From positions 372,001 through 436,000 of the forward strand of contig NZ_JBIWES010000001.1 in assembly GCF_044762665.1 (NCBI RefSeq): a stretch of 64,000 nt of DNA. Reading direction: 5' to 3'. The stretch comes from Peribacillus frigoritolerans_B. Lineage in GTDB: Bacteria > Bacillota > Bacilli > Bacillales > DSM-1321. Made by a program: the position numbers and the translations under genes. The number at the start of each line of letters is the position of its first letter. The first letter of the stretch is position 1. Shown in pieces: positions 44,899 to 53,273 of the stretch. A model generated the notes under the pieces. That model saw nothing but the letters and a program-made list of their open reading frames with translations. It did no database searches and was not told the DNA's origin.

Positions 44899-44920
44899 AT
44901 TGTGCTATTCCTATATATAT

Positions 44921-46000
44921 TTAAAAACTGCCTGTGTTGACTTTCTCTGGGCGGACCACTGGTTCGGATAATTTCTTGCCTTCTTCATTAAGAACATCTG
45001 CGCTGCCCTGCACTTGCACTTCAACGCTTTCAATTCCCTTCTGTTCCGTTAAGGAAAGGACCAAGGCATCAAGGACTTCTTGTGATACCTTTTTCTCTTT
45101 AAAGCTTCCAAGGATATTTTCGTTAAAATTCAGGCTGACCTTACCTTCTGCCACTTTAGGCTCGTCAAGTAAAGCTACATCACTCATGAACCCTGTTTGC
45201 AAGTTGGAACCCGAAGGACTCTTCGTTAATTCCTGAATGACGGCTGTAACATTATCAGACACCGTTTCGCTGATCCTGCGCGTCACCGGAACATAATAGG
45301 TGTACTCCTCGTCACCGCCTACATAATAAACGGTCAGTGCTTTGGTATTGGAAATGTCGACTACGTCACTCGTATCGATATTGATTCCTGACGACCTTGA
45401 GATATTTTCATCTATCGGTGTGCCATTGACCGGCATTTCGGAAATATCTTCCCCATTGATTCTCATTTGAATTTTTTCGACCGAGTCGAATTGTGTCAGA
45501 GTCCATGTAATGGCTTGAAGGATTTTAAGTTCATCCTCTTTCTGATAGTTTTTGAACTCCGGCGAAAAGTCCGCCACAGCCACTCCGTCTTTAATGTTCA
45601 CGCTTATTTGGGTATCGGCAGGAATGACCGCCCTGAATCCATTTGGAAGTTTATCCGTGACTGGTCCGTTATTGACAAGGTAATCAAGGGCCTGTTTAGC
45701 GACAGCTTCCGATTTAGGAAGTTCCAATGTCTGTGGAACCACATACCCGCTTTTATCAATTAAATATAACTCCGTCTTCACTGTTTTCGATTCTACAGCG
45801 CCTTCTTCTCCATCAGTCGCTGGCTTTTCTTCACCATTCGTTTCTGTTTCTTTTAATGAAGATTCATCCTCGACTAATGAAACATCCTTTGGCGGATCAA
45901 TTTCCTTTTTCTCTTCACCGCCAAATAATCCGCAGCCCGAAAGCCAAAAAGAAGATGCCAGAATGGTCACAGCCATTGTTACTTTTGATTTATTGGACAT
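44921..46000 (-). CDS. gerM: GerM, sporulation/germination lipoprotein
   Basis: GerM is a lipoprotein needed for engulfment and for mounting SpoIIIAG in the forespore membrane. The product has a signal peptide with lipobox LSGC (about residues 20-23), an acidic linker, and two GerMN domains (first about 70-190, second about 210-330, each with ...FNENILGSF / DFSPEFKN-type cores). The longer frame begins at 46156, but AGGAGTG lies 7 nt before the ATG at 46000, and this places the signal peptide first; the extension overlaps the DHFR pseudogene. Confidence 0.93.
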   Translation of the reverse strand: MSNKSKVTMAVTILASSFWLSGCGLFGGEEKKEIDPPKDVSLVEDESSLKETETNGEEKPATDGEEGAVESKTVKTELYLIDKSGYVVPQTLELPKSEAVAKQALDYLVNNGPVTDKLPNGFRAVIPADTQISVNIKDGVAVADFSPEFKNYQKEDELKILQAITWTLTQFDSVEKIQMRINGEDISEMPVNGTPIDENISRSSGINIDTSDVVDISNTKALTVYYVGGDEEYTYYVPVTRRISETVSDNVTAVIQELTKSPSGSNLQTGFMSDVALLDEPKVAEGKVSLNFNENILGSFKEKKVSQEVLDALVLSLTEQKGIESVEVQVQGSADVLNEEGKKLSEPVVRPEKVNTGSF

Positions 46001-46045
46001 AAAATCACTCCTAGGACAGTTTGTACTCCTATTTATACGAGCCCT

Positions 46046-46530
46046 AGGGGAAAATAGACCAATTATTTTTTTCTCTCTGATAATGGAGCTGAGCAATTTG
46101 CCCGTACTGCTGCATCTTAGCTTCATTGGGATATCGGGACTTCCTGATTGGAACAATCGAATTCCGTCCCCCAGTATAATCGGAAGGGATGGACAGGATC
46201 ATTTCATACACCTGCATTCCCCTCATGAAATCACTCACAAATTCTGCACCACCGACAAGCCAGATTCGTTCACAAACTCCACATATCCTTCTTTCCCTTT
46301 CCCGCTTCTTGAAAAGACATAGCAGGCTTTATCTTGATAGGGAAGTTCTTCTGCCAAAGTATGAATCTATTGATATGTCTTATTTCCCATGATTACCGTA
46401 TCGATACTATTATAGACCGTATCCAATGTCCCTTCCCCTTCTGTCTCTTCAAGCCAATCAATGCTTCCATCCTCTCTAGCAATATATCCATCAGGCTTGT
46501 AGCTATATGCATAACAATATGCTTTTTCAT
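46046..46530 (-). pseudogene. Degenerate dihydrofolate-reductase-family (RibD-C-like) pseudogene
   Basis: Pieces in successive frames spell a YyaP/YwjB-type protein: MKKHIVMHIATSL, then (after a lost base) DGYIAREDGSIDWLEETEGEG...DTVIMGNKTYQ, a TAG stop, then LPYQDKACYVFSRSGKGKEGYVEFVNE, an apparent deletion of about 15-20 codons, and IWLVGGAEFVSDFMRG. At least two frameshifts, one nonsense codon and one deletion are visible, so it is a true pseudogene and not a sequencing artefact. A ribosome-site-like GAGGGG remains before the ATG. Confidence 0.85.
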
Positions 46531-46542
46531 TTTTTCCCCTCA

Positions 46543-46569
46543 TAAAAAAAGACTTCCAAATGGAAGCCT
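46543..46569 (-). terminator. Terminator of racE
   Basis: A 7-bp stem (GGCTTCC / GGAAGTC, one G-T pair) with a 4-nt loop is followed by TTTTTTT on the minus strand. Confidence 0.85.
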
Positions 46570-47372
46570 TATAAGTGATCGATTTTAATTGTTTCGATGT
46601 CATCGACATGAATACCGAGCCAGCTCGACGCGATGGAACCAAACATATCTCTTGAACCGGTTGTATAAAAATGATGAACTGGACGGAGCTTGCTTTTGTT
46701 GATTAATTTATAGTAATCCAAAATGACACTTGCCTCACGGGCCGTCTCCTCCCCAGAGGAAATGACTTGTACTTCATCCCCCATATAGGAAGAGATTACA
46801 GGCCCCAGCAGTGGATAATGGGTACAGCCAAGGATCAGTGTATCGATCTTCGTTTTCTTCAACGGGTTCAAGGTTTGTGCCACGACCCTATTGACGATTC
46901 CCCCTTGAAACTCCCCGCTTTCTACGATTGGGACAAATTTCGGGCATGCTAAACTATCTACTTTCACATCGGAATTGATGGAGGCAAGTGCATCGTCATA
47001 AGCTTTGCTTTTTACCGTACCTTCCGTACCAATAACTCCAATATGCAAGGAATCAGAAACTTTCAATGCCGCCCTTGCCCCTGGATGAATGACACCCAAC
47101 ACAGGAATCGGAAGTATAGCCCTGATTTCATCCAGTACAGCTGCAGTCGCTGTATTGCAAGCGATGATCAGCATTTTTATATCCTTCTTCATCAAAAACC
47201 TCGTCATTTGCCATGTGAAGGTTTGGACATCTTTTTTTGTCCTCGGCCCATAAGGGCATCTTGCTGTATCACCTAAGTAAATTATATTTTCATTTGGAAG
47301 CTGACGCATGACTTCTTTAGCTACTGTCAAACCGCCTACCCCTGAATCAATGATGCCTATCGGTTGTTTCAA
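46569..47372 (-). CDS. racE: Glutamate racemase
   Basis: RacE makes D-glutamate for peptidoglycan. The 267 residues contain PIGIIDSGVGGLTVAKEVMRQLP, YLGDTARCPYGPR and the two catalytic cysteines in IIACNTATA and ILGCTHYPLL. It starts at a TTG (TTG-AAA-CAA-CCG) at 47372, with ATGAGGCGAG upstream. The downstream order ysmB-racE-gerM is that of B. subtilis. Confidence 0.97.
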   Translation of the reverse strand: MKQPIGIIDSGVGGLTVAKEVMRQLPNENIIYLGDTARCPYGPRTKKDVQTFTWQMTRFLMKKDIKMLIIACNTATAAVLDEIRAILPIPVLGVIHPGARAALKVSDSLHIGVIGTEGTVKSKAYDDALASINSDVKVDSLACPKFVPIVESGEFQGGIVNRVVAQTLNPLKKTKIDTLILGCTHYPLLGPVISSYMGDEVQVISSGEETAREASVILDYYKLINKSKLRPVHHFYTTGSRDMFGSIASSWLGIHVDDIETIKIDHL

Positions 47373-47382
47373 AAAACTCGCC

Positions 47383-47826
47383 TCATTTTTCTTTCATTTC
47401 TTGATGTAGTTTTACTAGAATCCCTTTGAGGGACATGATGTCAGATTCGCTAAAATTGACTAACACACCACTCAAGTACTGCTTCCGTTTATTAATCACT
47501 TCTTCGATTATCCGTTCACCTTCTTCAAGAAGGTGAATTCGAACCACACGCCGGTCCTTTTCATCCCTGACACGCTGGACAAGTTGATGTTTCTCCATGC
47601 GGTCAATCAAGTCCGTCGTTGTACTGAAGGCGAGAAACATCTTCGTGGACAATTCGCCAATCGTCATGTCGCCTGATTCAAAAAGCCATTGCAAAGCAAC
47701 GAATTGAGGAATGGTAATTTTATAATCATGGAGAATTTCTCTTCCCCTTTGCTTAAGCCATGACGATACATAGCGCAATTCCTTCTCGATATCGGCTACA
47801 TATGCCGCTTGCTTCTCTTCATCCAT
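47383..47826 (-). CDS. ysmB: MarR-family regulator YsmB
   Basis: The 147-residue protein has the MarR winged helix: ALQWLFESGDMTIGELSTKMFLAFSTTTDLIDRMEKHQLVQR (helix-turn-helix) and RDEKDRRVVRIHLLEEG (wing). The ATG at 47826 is chosen because GGGGAG lies 8 nt upstream; two earlier in-frame ATGs (47859, 47844) lack a ribosome site. It lies 10 nt before racE and may be its operon partner. Ligand and targets are unknown. Confidence 0.88.
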   Translation of the reverse strand: MDEEKQAAYVADIEKELRYVSSWLKQRGREILHDYKITIPQFVALQWLFESGDMTIGELSTKMFLAFSTTTDLIDRMEKHQLVQRVRDEKDRRVVRIHLLEEGERIIEEVINKRKQYLSGVLVNFSESDIMSLKGILVKLHQEMKEK

Positions 47827-48048
47827 AAACACAGCTCCCCACTTCATGAAACTTATCATACTACCATTTTGGATGAAAGTGAAATGATTTTCAAGATTGA
47901 TTGACTGGAATCATAATGAAACCCCCTTCATTAAAATAAGCAGCATCCAAAGAAGTCAAAACAACCAAGTCGTTTTGCCCTTCCTTATATGCTGCCAATG
48001 AACGGGAGAAAAATTATTTATAAGGCTTACGCATTAAGAGTTAACACA

Positions 48049-48273
48049 TTAAAGCTTAAGTTCTCCCATACGAAGGAGTTCTATGACTGCCTGCGAACGT
48101 CCTTTAACTCCAAGCTTCTGCATCGCATTCGAAATATGGTTTCGAACTGTTTTTTCGCTAATAAACAATTCACCTGCGATTTCTTTTGTTGTTTTGTCTT
48201 GTACTAGTAACTCAAATACTTCTTTTTCTCTTTTGGTGAGTAATGGCTTATGAGTGAATTCGTTCTCCTTCAA
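48049..48273 (-). CDS. gerE: GerE, late mother-cell transcription factor
   Basis: GerE is the LuxR-type regulator that switches sigma-K genes for late coat proteins. The 74 residues are a single helix-turn-helix domain: LTKREKEVFELLVQDKTTKEIAGELFISEKTVRNHISNAMQKLGVKGRSQAVIELLRMGEL. The length equals that of B. subtilis GerE. Confidence 0.97.
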   Translation of the reverse strand: MKENEFTHKPLLTKREKEVFELLVQDKTTKEIAGELFISEKTVRNHISNAMQKLGVKGRSQAVIELLRMGELKL

Positions 48274-48395
48274 GTAATGTTACCCTCCTTGCCTTCACCA
48301 GCATAAAACCCGGAGTGGGTGTCTATTTAGTCAAGATATAGTATGTCGGCTGGGGCAATGGAGTGACTCTTTTACTTGTCTAATTGGAAATATTT

Positions 48396-48860
48396 TCAGG
48401 AATGTTCCAGCACAGTATGCAGCATCGATCGCTTCATGTCTTCCGTCCAAGGCACCGGCTTCCCGGTGGCCTTGGAAACTTGCACAATCGTCCCCCTGCC
48501 CGTTAAACAAATTGAACCATCTTGTTTGGTCCCCATATAATGTATGTCCACTGAAGAATTTCCGATATGGTCAGCTTTCACATGGATCGTCAATTGATCA
48601 TTGAAAAACACCTGCTTAAGGTAATCACACTGTAAATTGGCAACAACCGGCATCTCACCGCATTCAGCCGAGGTCCACTCCTTCATGAACCCCATACTGT
48701 TGAAATACTCAATCCGAGCTTCCTCAAAATAAGTAAAAGGAATCGTGTTATTCAAGTGCCCAAACATATCAGTTTCTGAAAAACGGACCTTAATCTCATG
48801 TTTAAAAGAAAAATCATTGATCCACTCCGTTATATTATCGATATATGATATTTTGCCCAT
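48396..48860 (-). CDS. ysmA: Hot-dog fold acyl-CoA thioesterase YsmA
   Basis: The 154-residue protein belongs to the 4HBT/YbgC-like thioesterases. VRFSETDMFGHLNNTIPFTYFEEARIEYF contains the catalytic Asp (DMFGHLNN), and the central strands read LTIHVKADHIGNSSVDIHYMGT. The ATG at 48860 is preferred, with AAAGGGTG upstream; the longer frame to 48896 would run through the FadR-type palindrome at 48882-48899. It probably releases free acids from acyl-CoA, and the operator ties it to fatty-acid turnover. Confidence 0.88.
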   Translation of the reverse strand: MGKISYIDNITEWINDFSFKHEIKVRFSETDMFGHLNNTIPFTYFEEARIEYFNSMGFMKEWTSAECGEMPVVANLQCDYLKQVFFNDQLTIHVKADHIGNSSVDIHYMGTKQDGSICLTGRGTIVQVSKATGKPVPWTEDMKRSMLHTVLEHS

Positions 48861-48881
48861 CTTGGCACACCCTTTCTGAAT

Positions 48882-48899
48882 TGAATGACTATTCACTCA
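48882..48899. promoter_or_regulatory. FadR-type operator upstream of ysmA
   Basis: TGAATGA-CTAT-TCACTCA is a near-perfect palindrome, and read on the minus strand it differs by one base from the FadR consensus I recall (TGAATGAMTANTCATTCA). It directly abuts a candidate promoter (TTTTCA, 17 bp, TAAAAT on the minus strand) and ends 22 nt before the ysmA ATG, the same spacing as at fadR. Confidence 0.7.
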
Positions 48900-49083
48900 T
48901 TTTATAAGAAAACAACGATATTGAAAAGTATTTTATACTTAAAACCGTTTAAATTGCTTATTGCTCACTTCATTAATCAAATCCTTCAGCCTTTGCTGGA
49001 GCCATTGCCGCAAACCATTTACACTTCGATCCTAGTTATCAATCGTTCTTACTGCCATGGGACCCCAAGGTTCAAAACAAAGA

Positions 49084-49121
49084 GAAAAAAAAGAACCCAT
49101 ATCATAAGATATAGGTTCTTT
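49084..49121 (-). terminator. Terminator of the sdhCAB operon
   Basis: A 13-bp stem with one mismatch (AAGAACCTATATC / GATATGGGTTCTT) and a 4-nt loop is followed by TTTTTT on the minus strand. Confidence 0.9.
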
Positions 49122-49132
49122 CATGTTCTTTA

Positions 49133-49906
49133 TTAAACTTCATCGCTTCCGAAGAAGTTACGGAATTGTTGGATCGTAGTATCACGGTTCAACGCTGCAA
49201 TCGAAGTCGTTAACGGAATGCCTTTAGGGCAAGACTGCACACAGTTTTGTGAGTTACCGCAGTTTGCAAGTCCCCCATCACCCATGATCGTATTTAAACG
49301 TTCAGCTTTGTTCATTGCACCAGTTGGATGTGCGTTGAATAAACGAACTTGTGATAATGGTTGTGGCCCCATGAAGTCTGAATTGCTGTTTACGTTCGGA
49401 CAAGCTTCCAAACAAACACCGCAAGTCATACATTTAGATAACTCGTAAGCCCATTGACGTTTCTTTTCTGGCATACGCGGTCCTGGTCCAAGATTGTACG
49501 TTCCATCGATTGGAATCCATGCTTTTACCTTTTTCAATGAGTCGAACATACGGCTGCGATCGACTTGCAGGTCACGAACAACAGGGAATGTACGCATTGG
49601 AGCTAGACGAACCGGCTGCTCCAATTGATCGATAAGAGCTGTACATGATTGTCTTGGTTTACCATTGATAACCATTGAACAAGCACCACACACCTCTTCA
49701 AGACAGTTCATGTCCCATGCGATTGCTGTAGTGTGCTTTCCTTGTACAGTTACTGGATTACGACGAATTTCCATTAGAGCGGAAATTACGTTCATATTCG
49801 GACGGTACGCTAATTCGAATTCCTCATCATAAGGAGCTGAATCCGGTGTATCTTGACGAGTGATTATAAAACGGACTGTTTTAGTCTCAGATTTAGTTTC
49901 AACCAT
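49133..49906 (-). CDS. sdhB: Succinate dehydrogenase iron-sulfur subunit
   Basis: SdhB carries electrons from FAD to menaquinone in complex II. Its clusters are marked by CLEEVCGACSMVINGKPRQSC (2Fe-2S) and CMTCGVCLEACPN with CVQSCPKGIP (4Fe-4S/3Fe-4S). The 257 residues match Bacillus SdhB. GGGGGAG precedes the ATG, 18 nt after sdhA. Confidence 0.98.
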   Translation of the reverse strand: MVETKSETKTVRFIITRQDTPDSAPYDEEFELAYRPNMNVISALMEIRRNPVTVQGKHTTAIAWDMNCLEEVCGACSMVINGKPRQSCTALIDQLEQPVRLAPMRTFPVVRDLQVDRSRMFDSLKKVKAWIPIDGTYNLGPGPRMPEKKRQWAYELSKCMTCGVCLEACPNVNSNSDFMGPQPLSQVRLFNAHPTGAMNKAERLNTIMGDGGLANCGNSQNCVQSCPKGIPLTTSIAALNRDTTIQQFRNFFGSDEV

Positions 49907-49923
49907 TTTTTTGCTCCCCCTCT

Positions 49924-51675
49924 TTAGTGTTTCGTAGTGTAGTCACGTTTACGCGGTGCGATCAGTGATACATCAATATCTTCATAATGGAATTCAGGTG
50001 CTTGATCCAAGCCTTTGAATGTTGCCATAGTAGTTTTCATGAATTCCTCATCATTACGTTCTGGGAAATCAGGTTTGTAATGTGCTCCGCGGCTTTCATC
50101 ACGGTTTAACGCACCAATAGTGATAACACGAGCCAATTGCATCATGTTTTGCAGCTGTCTAGTGAATGCAGCCCCTTGGTTACTCCATTTTGCCGTGTCA
50201 TTGATGTTAATTTTCTTGTAACGTTCCATCAGCTCAAGAATCTTGTTATCCGTTTCTTTCAGCTTGTCATTGTAACGAACTACAGTAACATGCTGTGTCA
50301 TCCACTCACCAAGTTCTTTGTGAAGGACGTACGCATTTTCGTTACCATCAAGAGACATGACTTCATTCCATTTCTCTTGTTCTTGTTTTTCGTACCCTTC
50401 ATACAATGAAGAAGGAATGGATTCTGAAGTTTTATCAAGGCCTTCAATATATTTAACGGCATTCGGTCCAGCGACTGAACCACCATAGATTGCAGAAAGA
50501 AGTGAGTTAGCACCAAGACGGTTACCGCCATGTTGTGAGTAATCACACTCACCTGCAGCGAATAAACCTTTGATGTTAGTCATTTGGTCATAATCAACCC
50601 AAAGTCCGCCCATAGAATAGTGAACGGCAGGGAAAATTTTCATTGGAACTTTACGAGGATCTTCACCCATGAATTTCTCGTAGATTTCAATGATTCCGCC
50701 AAGTTTAATATCAAGTAATTTAGGATCTTTATGTGATAGATCCAGGTAAACCATGTTTTCACCATTAATGCCAAGCTTCATGTTCATGCATACGTCGAAA
50801 ATTTCACGAGTCGCGATATCACGAGGTACTAGATTACCATAAGCAGGGTATTTTTCTTCAAGGAAATACCAAGGTTTTCCGTCTTTATATGTCCAGATAC
50901 GTCCACCTTCACCACGAGCGGATTCACTCATTAGACGAAGTTTGTCATCGCCAGGGATTGCTGTCGGGTGAATTTGAATGAACTCACCATTTGCATAATT
51001 TACACCTTGTTGATACACGATGGAAGCTGCTGATCCTGTATTGATCATTGAGTTGGTTGATTTACCGAAAATGATTCCAGGGCCGCCGCTTGCCATGATG
51101 ACTGCGTCGCCAGGGAATGATTTGATTTCCATTGAAGTCAGGTTTTGAGCTACGATACCGCGTGCTGTTTGCTCATCATCGATGACAGCTCCAAGGAATT
51201 CCCAGCCTTCATATTTCGTTACAAGGCCTTCCACTTCATAACGGCGAACCTGCTCGTCCAATGCGTAAAGTAATTGCTGACCAGTTGTTGCACCAGCGAA
51301 TGCTGTACGGCTATGTTGAGTACCACCGAAACGACGGAAATCAAGAAGACCTTCCGGAGTACGGTTGAACATTACACCCATACGGTCAAACATATGGATG
51401 ATCGATGGTGCTGCTTCGCACATCGCTTTAACCGGCGGTTGGTTAGCCAAGAAATCTCCGCCATAAACTGTATCGTCGAAGTGGATATATGGAGAATCCC
51501 CTTCACCTTTTGTATTTACTGCCCCGTTGATTCCGCCTTGGGCACAAACTGAGTGAGAGCGTTTAACAGGCACTAAAGAAAATAAATCAACCTGTTGTCC
51601 CAGCTCTGCTGCTTTGATCGTAGCCATTAATCCAGCTAGACCTCCACCAACGATAACTATTTTACCTTTACCCAA
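49924..51675 (-). CDS. sdhA: Succinate dehydrogenase flavoprotein subunit
   Basis: SdhA oxidises succinate with covalently bound FAD. It begins KIVIVGGGLAGLMATIKAAE, carries the FAD-histidine region SHSVCAQGGINGAVNTKGEGDSP and the catalytic segments HPTAIPGDDKLRLMSESARGEGG and HYSMGGL. I choose the TTG at 51675 (MGKGKIVIVGGG, 583 aa): GGGAG lies 8 nt upstream, and the N-terminus then matches B. subtilis length. The ATG at 51705 would add ten residues and bury that ribosome site. Confidence 0.96.
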   Translation of the reverse strand: MGKGKIVIVGGGLAGLMATIKAAELGQQVDLFSLVPVKRSHSVCAQGGINGAVNTKGEGDSPYIHFDDTVYGGDFLANQPPVKAMCEAAPSIIHMFDRMGVMFNRTPEGLLDFRRFGGTQHSRTAFAGATTGQQLLYALDEQVRRYEVEGLVTKYEGWEFLGAVIDDEQTARGIVAQNLTSMEIKSFPGDAVIMASGGPGIIFGKSTNSMINTGSAASIVYQQGVNYANGEFIQIHPTAIPGDDKLRLMSESARGEGGRIWTYKDGKPWYFLEEKYPAYGNLVPRDIATREIFDVCMNMKLGINGENMVYLDLSHKDPKLLDIKLGGIIEIYEKFMGEDPRKVPMKIFPAVHYSMGGLWVDYDQMTNIKGLFAAGECDYSQHGGNRLGANSLLSAIYGGSVAGPNAVKYIEGLDKTSESIPSSLYEGYEKQEQEKWNEVMSLDGNENAYVLHKELGEWMTQHVTVVRYNDKLKETDNKILELMERYKKININDTAKWSNQGAAFTRQLQNMMQLARVITIGALNRDESRGAHYKPDFPERNDEEFMKTTMATFKGLDQAPEFHYEDIDVSLIAPRKRDYTTKH

Positions 51676-51745
51676 TTCTGTCACTCCCTTATTTCCATTA
51701 GCCAAGCTATGTTTTTCCTAATACTTATAAATGAACTCTATCTTC

Positions 51746-52354
51746 TTATACAAAAGCGAAAATTGCGCTGATTCCGATATAAGAAAGAAGAACGAAAACG
51801 ATCAATGTAAAGTAAGTCATGATTCTTTGCGATCTTGGTGAAACTGTCAGACCCCAGCTCACAGCAAATGACCATAATCCATTAGCAAAGTGGAAGATTG
51901 CCGAGATAACACCAACAATATAGAACACAAGCATGAATGGACTAGAGAAAATATCCGCCATCATGTCAAAGTTAACTTCAGCACCCATAGCTGCTTGAAT
52001 TCTAGTTGCCCATATATGCCAAACAAGGAAAATCAATGTTATGATTCCAGTTAAGCGTTGCAGCATGAACATCCAGTTACGGAAGAAACTAAATCTGCCT
52101 AAATTGTTTTTTGCTGTAAAGGCAATATAAATTCCGTACACAGCATGGAAAATGAGCGGTAGATAGATGACGACCCATTCCACCAAAATCTTCACGGGTG
52201 TAAACTCAATTAAATGAACTGCCCCATTAAATGTTTCTTCTCCTTTTGTTGCCATAAAGTTTACCGATAAATGAAAAATTAGGAATAGACCAATTGGAAT
52301 TACTCCTAGAAGTGAATGAAGCCTGCGATTCCCAAACTCACGATTCTTTGCCAC
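51746..52354 (-). CDS. sdhC: Succinate dehydrogenase cytochrome b558 subunit
   Basis: SdhC anchors complex II and binds two haems b. The 202 residues hold five membrane segments with conserved histidines (RRLHSLLGVIPIGLFLIFHL, IFHAVYGIY, LVWHIWATR, IFHFANGLW). The start is GTG at 52354, with AAGGGGGGC upstream; the longer frame to 52390 lacks a ribosome site. Length equals that of B. subtilis SdhC. Confidence 0.96.
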   Translation of the reverse strand: MAKNREFGNRRLHSLLGVIPIGLFLIFHLSVNFMATKGEETFNGAVHLIEFTPVKILVEWVVIYLPLIFHAVYGIYIAFTAKNNLGRFSFFRNWMFMLQRLTGIITLIFLVWHIWATRIQAAMGAEVNFDMMADIFSSPFMLVFYIVGVISAIFHFANGLWSFAVSWGLTVSPRSQRIMTYFTLIVFVLLSYIGISAIFAFV

Positions 52355-52739
52355 TAAGTGCCCCCCCTTAATTTGTGAAAAATCATGCAAAGATAATCTG
52401 GTGGCTACCTTTTATCTCCGCGTGAAAATACAGTATAGAGTCAAAAAAAAATCCTCTATACTTCCTTTACAATTATGTGACATGTCCATTTTACTCCTGA
52501 CTTCTATGTGCGTCAAGAAAACGGATACAAGAAATCTCTTTTTCAGAATAGATTTTTTTGGATTAAATTGGCTATTTTTTGTTTGTCAAGGTGATATTTT
52601 GAATAAATTTCTAATTTACCTATTAATATCTCGGTATAATTTCTCATTTTTTTCCAATTGTTATTTAAATAAATAAAAAACAGTATAATTTGCAAAAGAA
52701 ATACGTTTATAATAGATTTACAGAAAGAGGCGATAAATT

Positions 52740-53210
52740 ATGAAAAAAAATATTGCTGCTGCGATAGAAGAAGAGATTCAAACTGAAGAAATTCAAACTG
52801 AAGAATTCCTGGTTCCAGCTTTCGGATACGAATTAATCAGAGAAGTTCTATTGAACGATATTCTCGGAAAAGACTCTAATCAAATCCTCTATTGGGCAGG
52901 TAAACAATTAGCAAGAAAATTCCCATTGAATGGCGATCAGGAAGTGATTGAATTTTTCCAAAGCGCTGGGTGGGGCAATCTGGAAATCTTGAAGTATACG
53001 AAACACGAAATGGAATTATCCCTGACGGGTGAAATAATCAGCCGCCGCCTGGATTTACACCCTGATTGTCACTTCCAGCTTGAAGCCGGTTTCCTTGCCG
53101 AGCAGTTTACACTGCAAAAGAAATTCCTCAGCGAATCAACGGAAGAAATCAAACGCCGCGCAAAAAAAGTGATATTCACCATCCAATGGGATCCCAGAGA
53201 TCCAATCTAA
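52740..53210 (+). CDS. yslB: YslB (DUF2507) protein
   Basis: The 156-residue protein matches the YslB/DUF2507 family: GYELIREVLLNDILGKDSNQILYWAGKQLARKFPL, FFQSAGWGNLEI and FQLEAGFLAEQ. Some family members bind a hydrophobic ligand in a mixed alpha/beta fold, but no function is firmly set. AAGAGGCG precedes the ATG. The N-terminus holds a tandem duplication (IQTEEIQTEE) encoded by an exact 15-nt repeat at 52776-52805. Between it and sdhC (52355-52739) are the divergent promoters; three TATAAT-like hexamers are visible. Confidence 0.9.
   Translation: MKKNIAAAIEEEIQTEEIQTEEFLVPAFGYELIREVLLNDILGKDSNQILYWAGKQLARKFPLNGDQEVIEFFQSAGWGNLEILKYTKHEMELSLTGEIISRRLDLHPDCHFQLEAGFLAEQFTLQKKFLSESTEEIKRRAKKVIFTIQWDPRDPI
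52776..52805 (+). repeat. Exact 15-nt tandem duplication inside yslB
   Basis: ATTCAAACTGAAGAA occurs twice in a row (52776-52790 and 52791-52805), in frame, encoding IQTEE twice. Confidence 0.95.
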
Positions 53211-53218
53211 TGAGCCCT

Positions 53219-53258
53219 TAAAACAGACTTACCCTTTTTACCGGAAGTCTGTTTTTTA
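53219..53258. terminator. Bidirectional terminator between yslB and lysC
   Basis: A 10-bp stem (AAACAGACTT / AAGTCTGTTT) with a 14-nt loop is flanked by A- and T-runs. Confidence 0.85.
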
Positions 53259-53273
53259 TTGGACTCATGACAC

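Noticed and set aside
52634..52716. Three TATAAT-like hexamers upstream of yslB
   Set aside because: None has a convincing -35 at 16-18 bp, so I could not assign the promoter.
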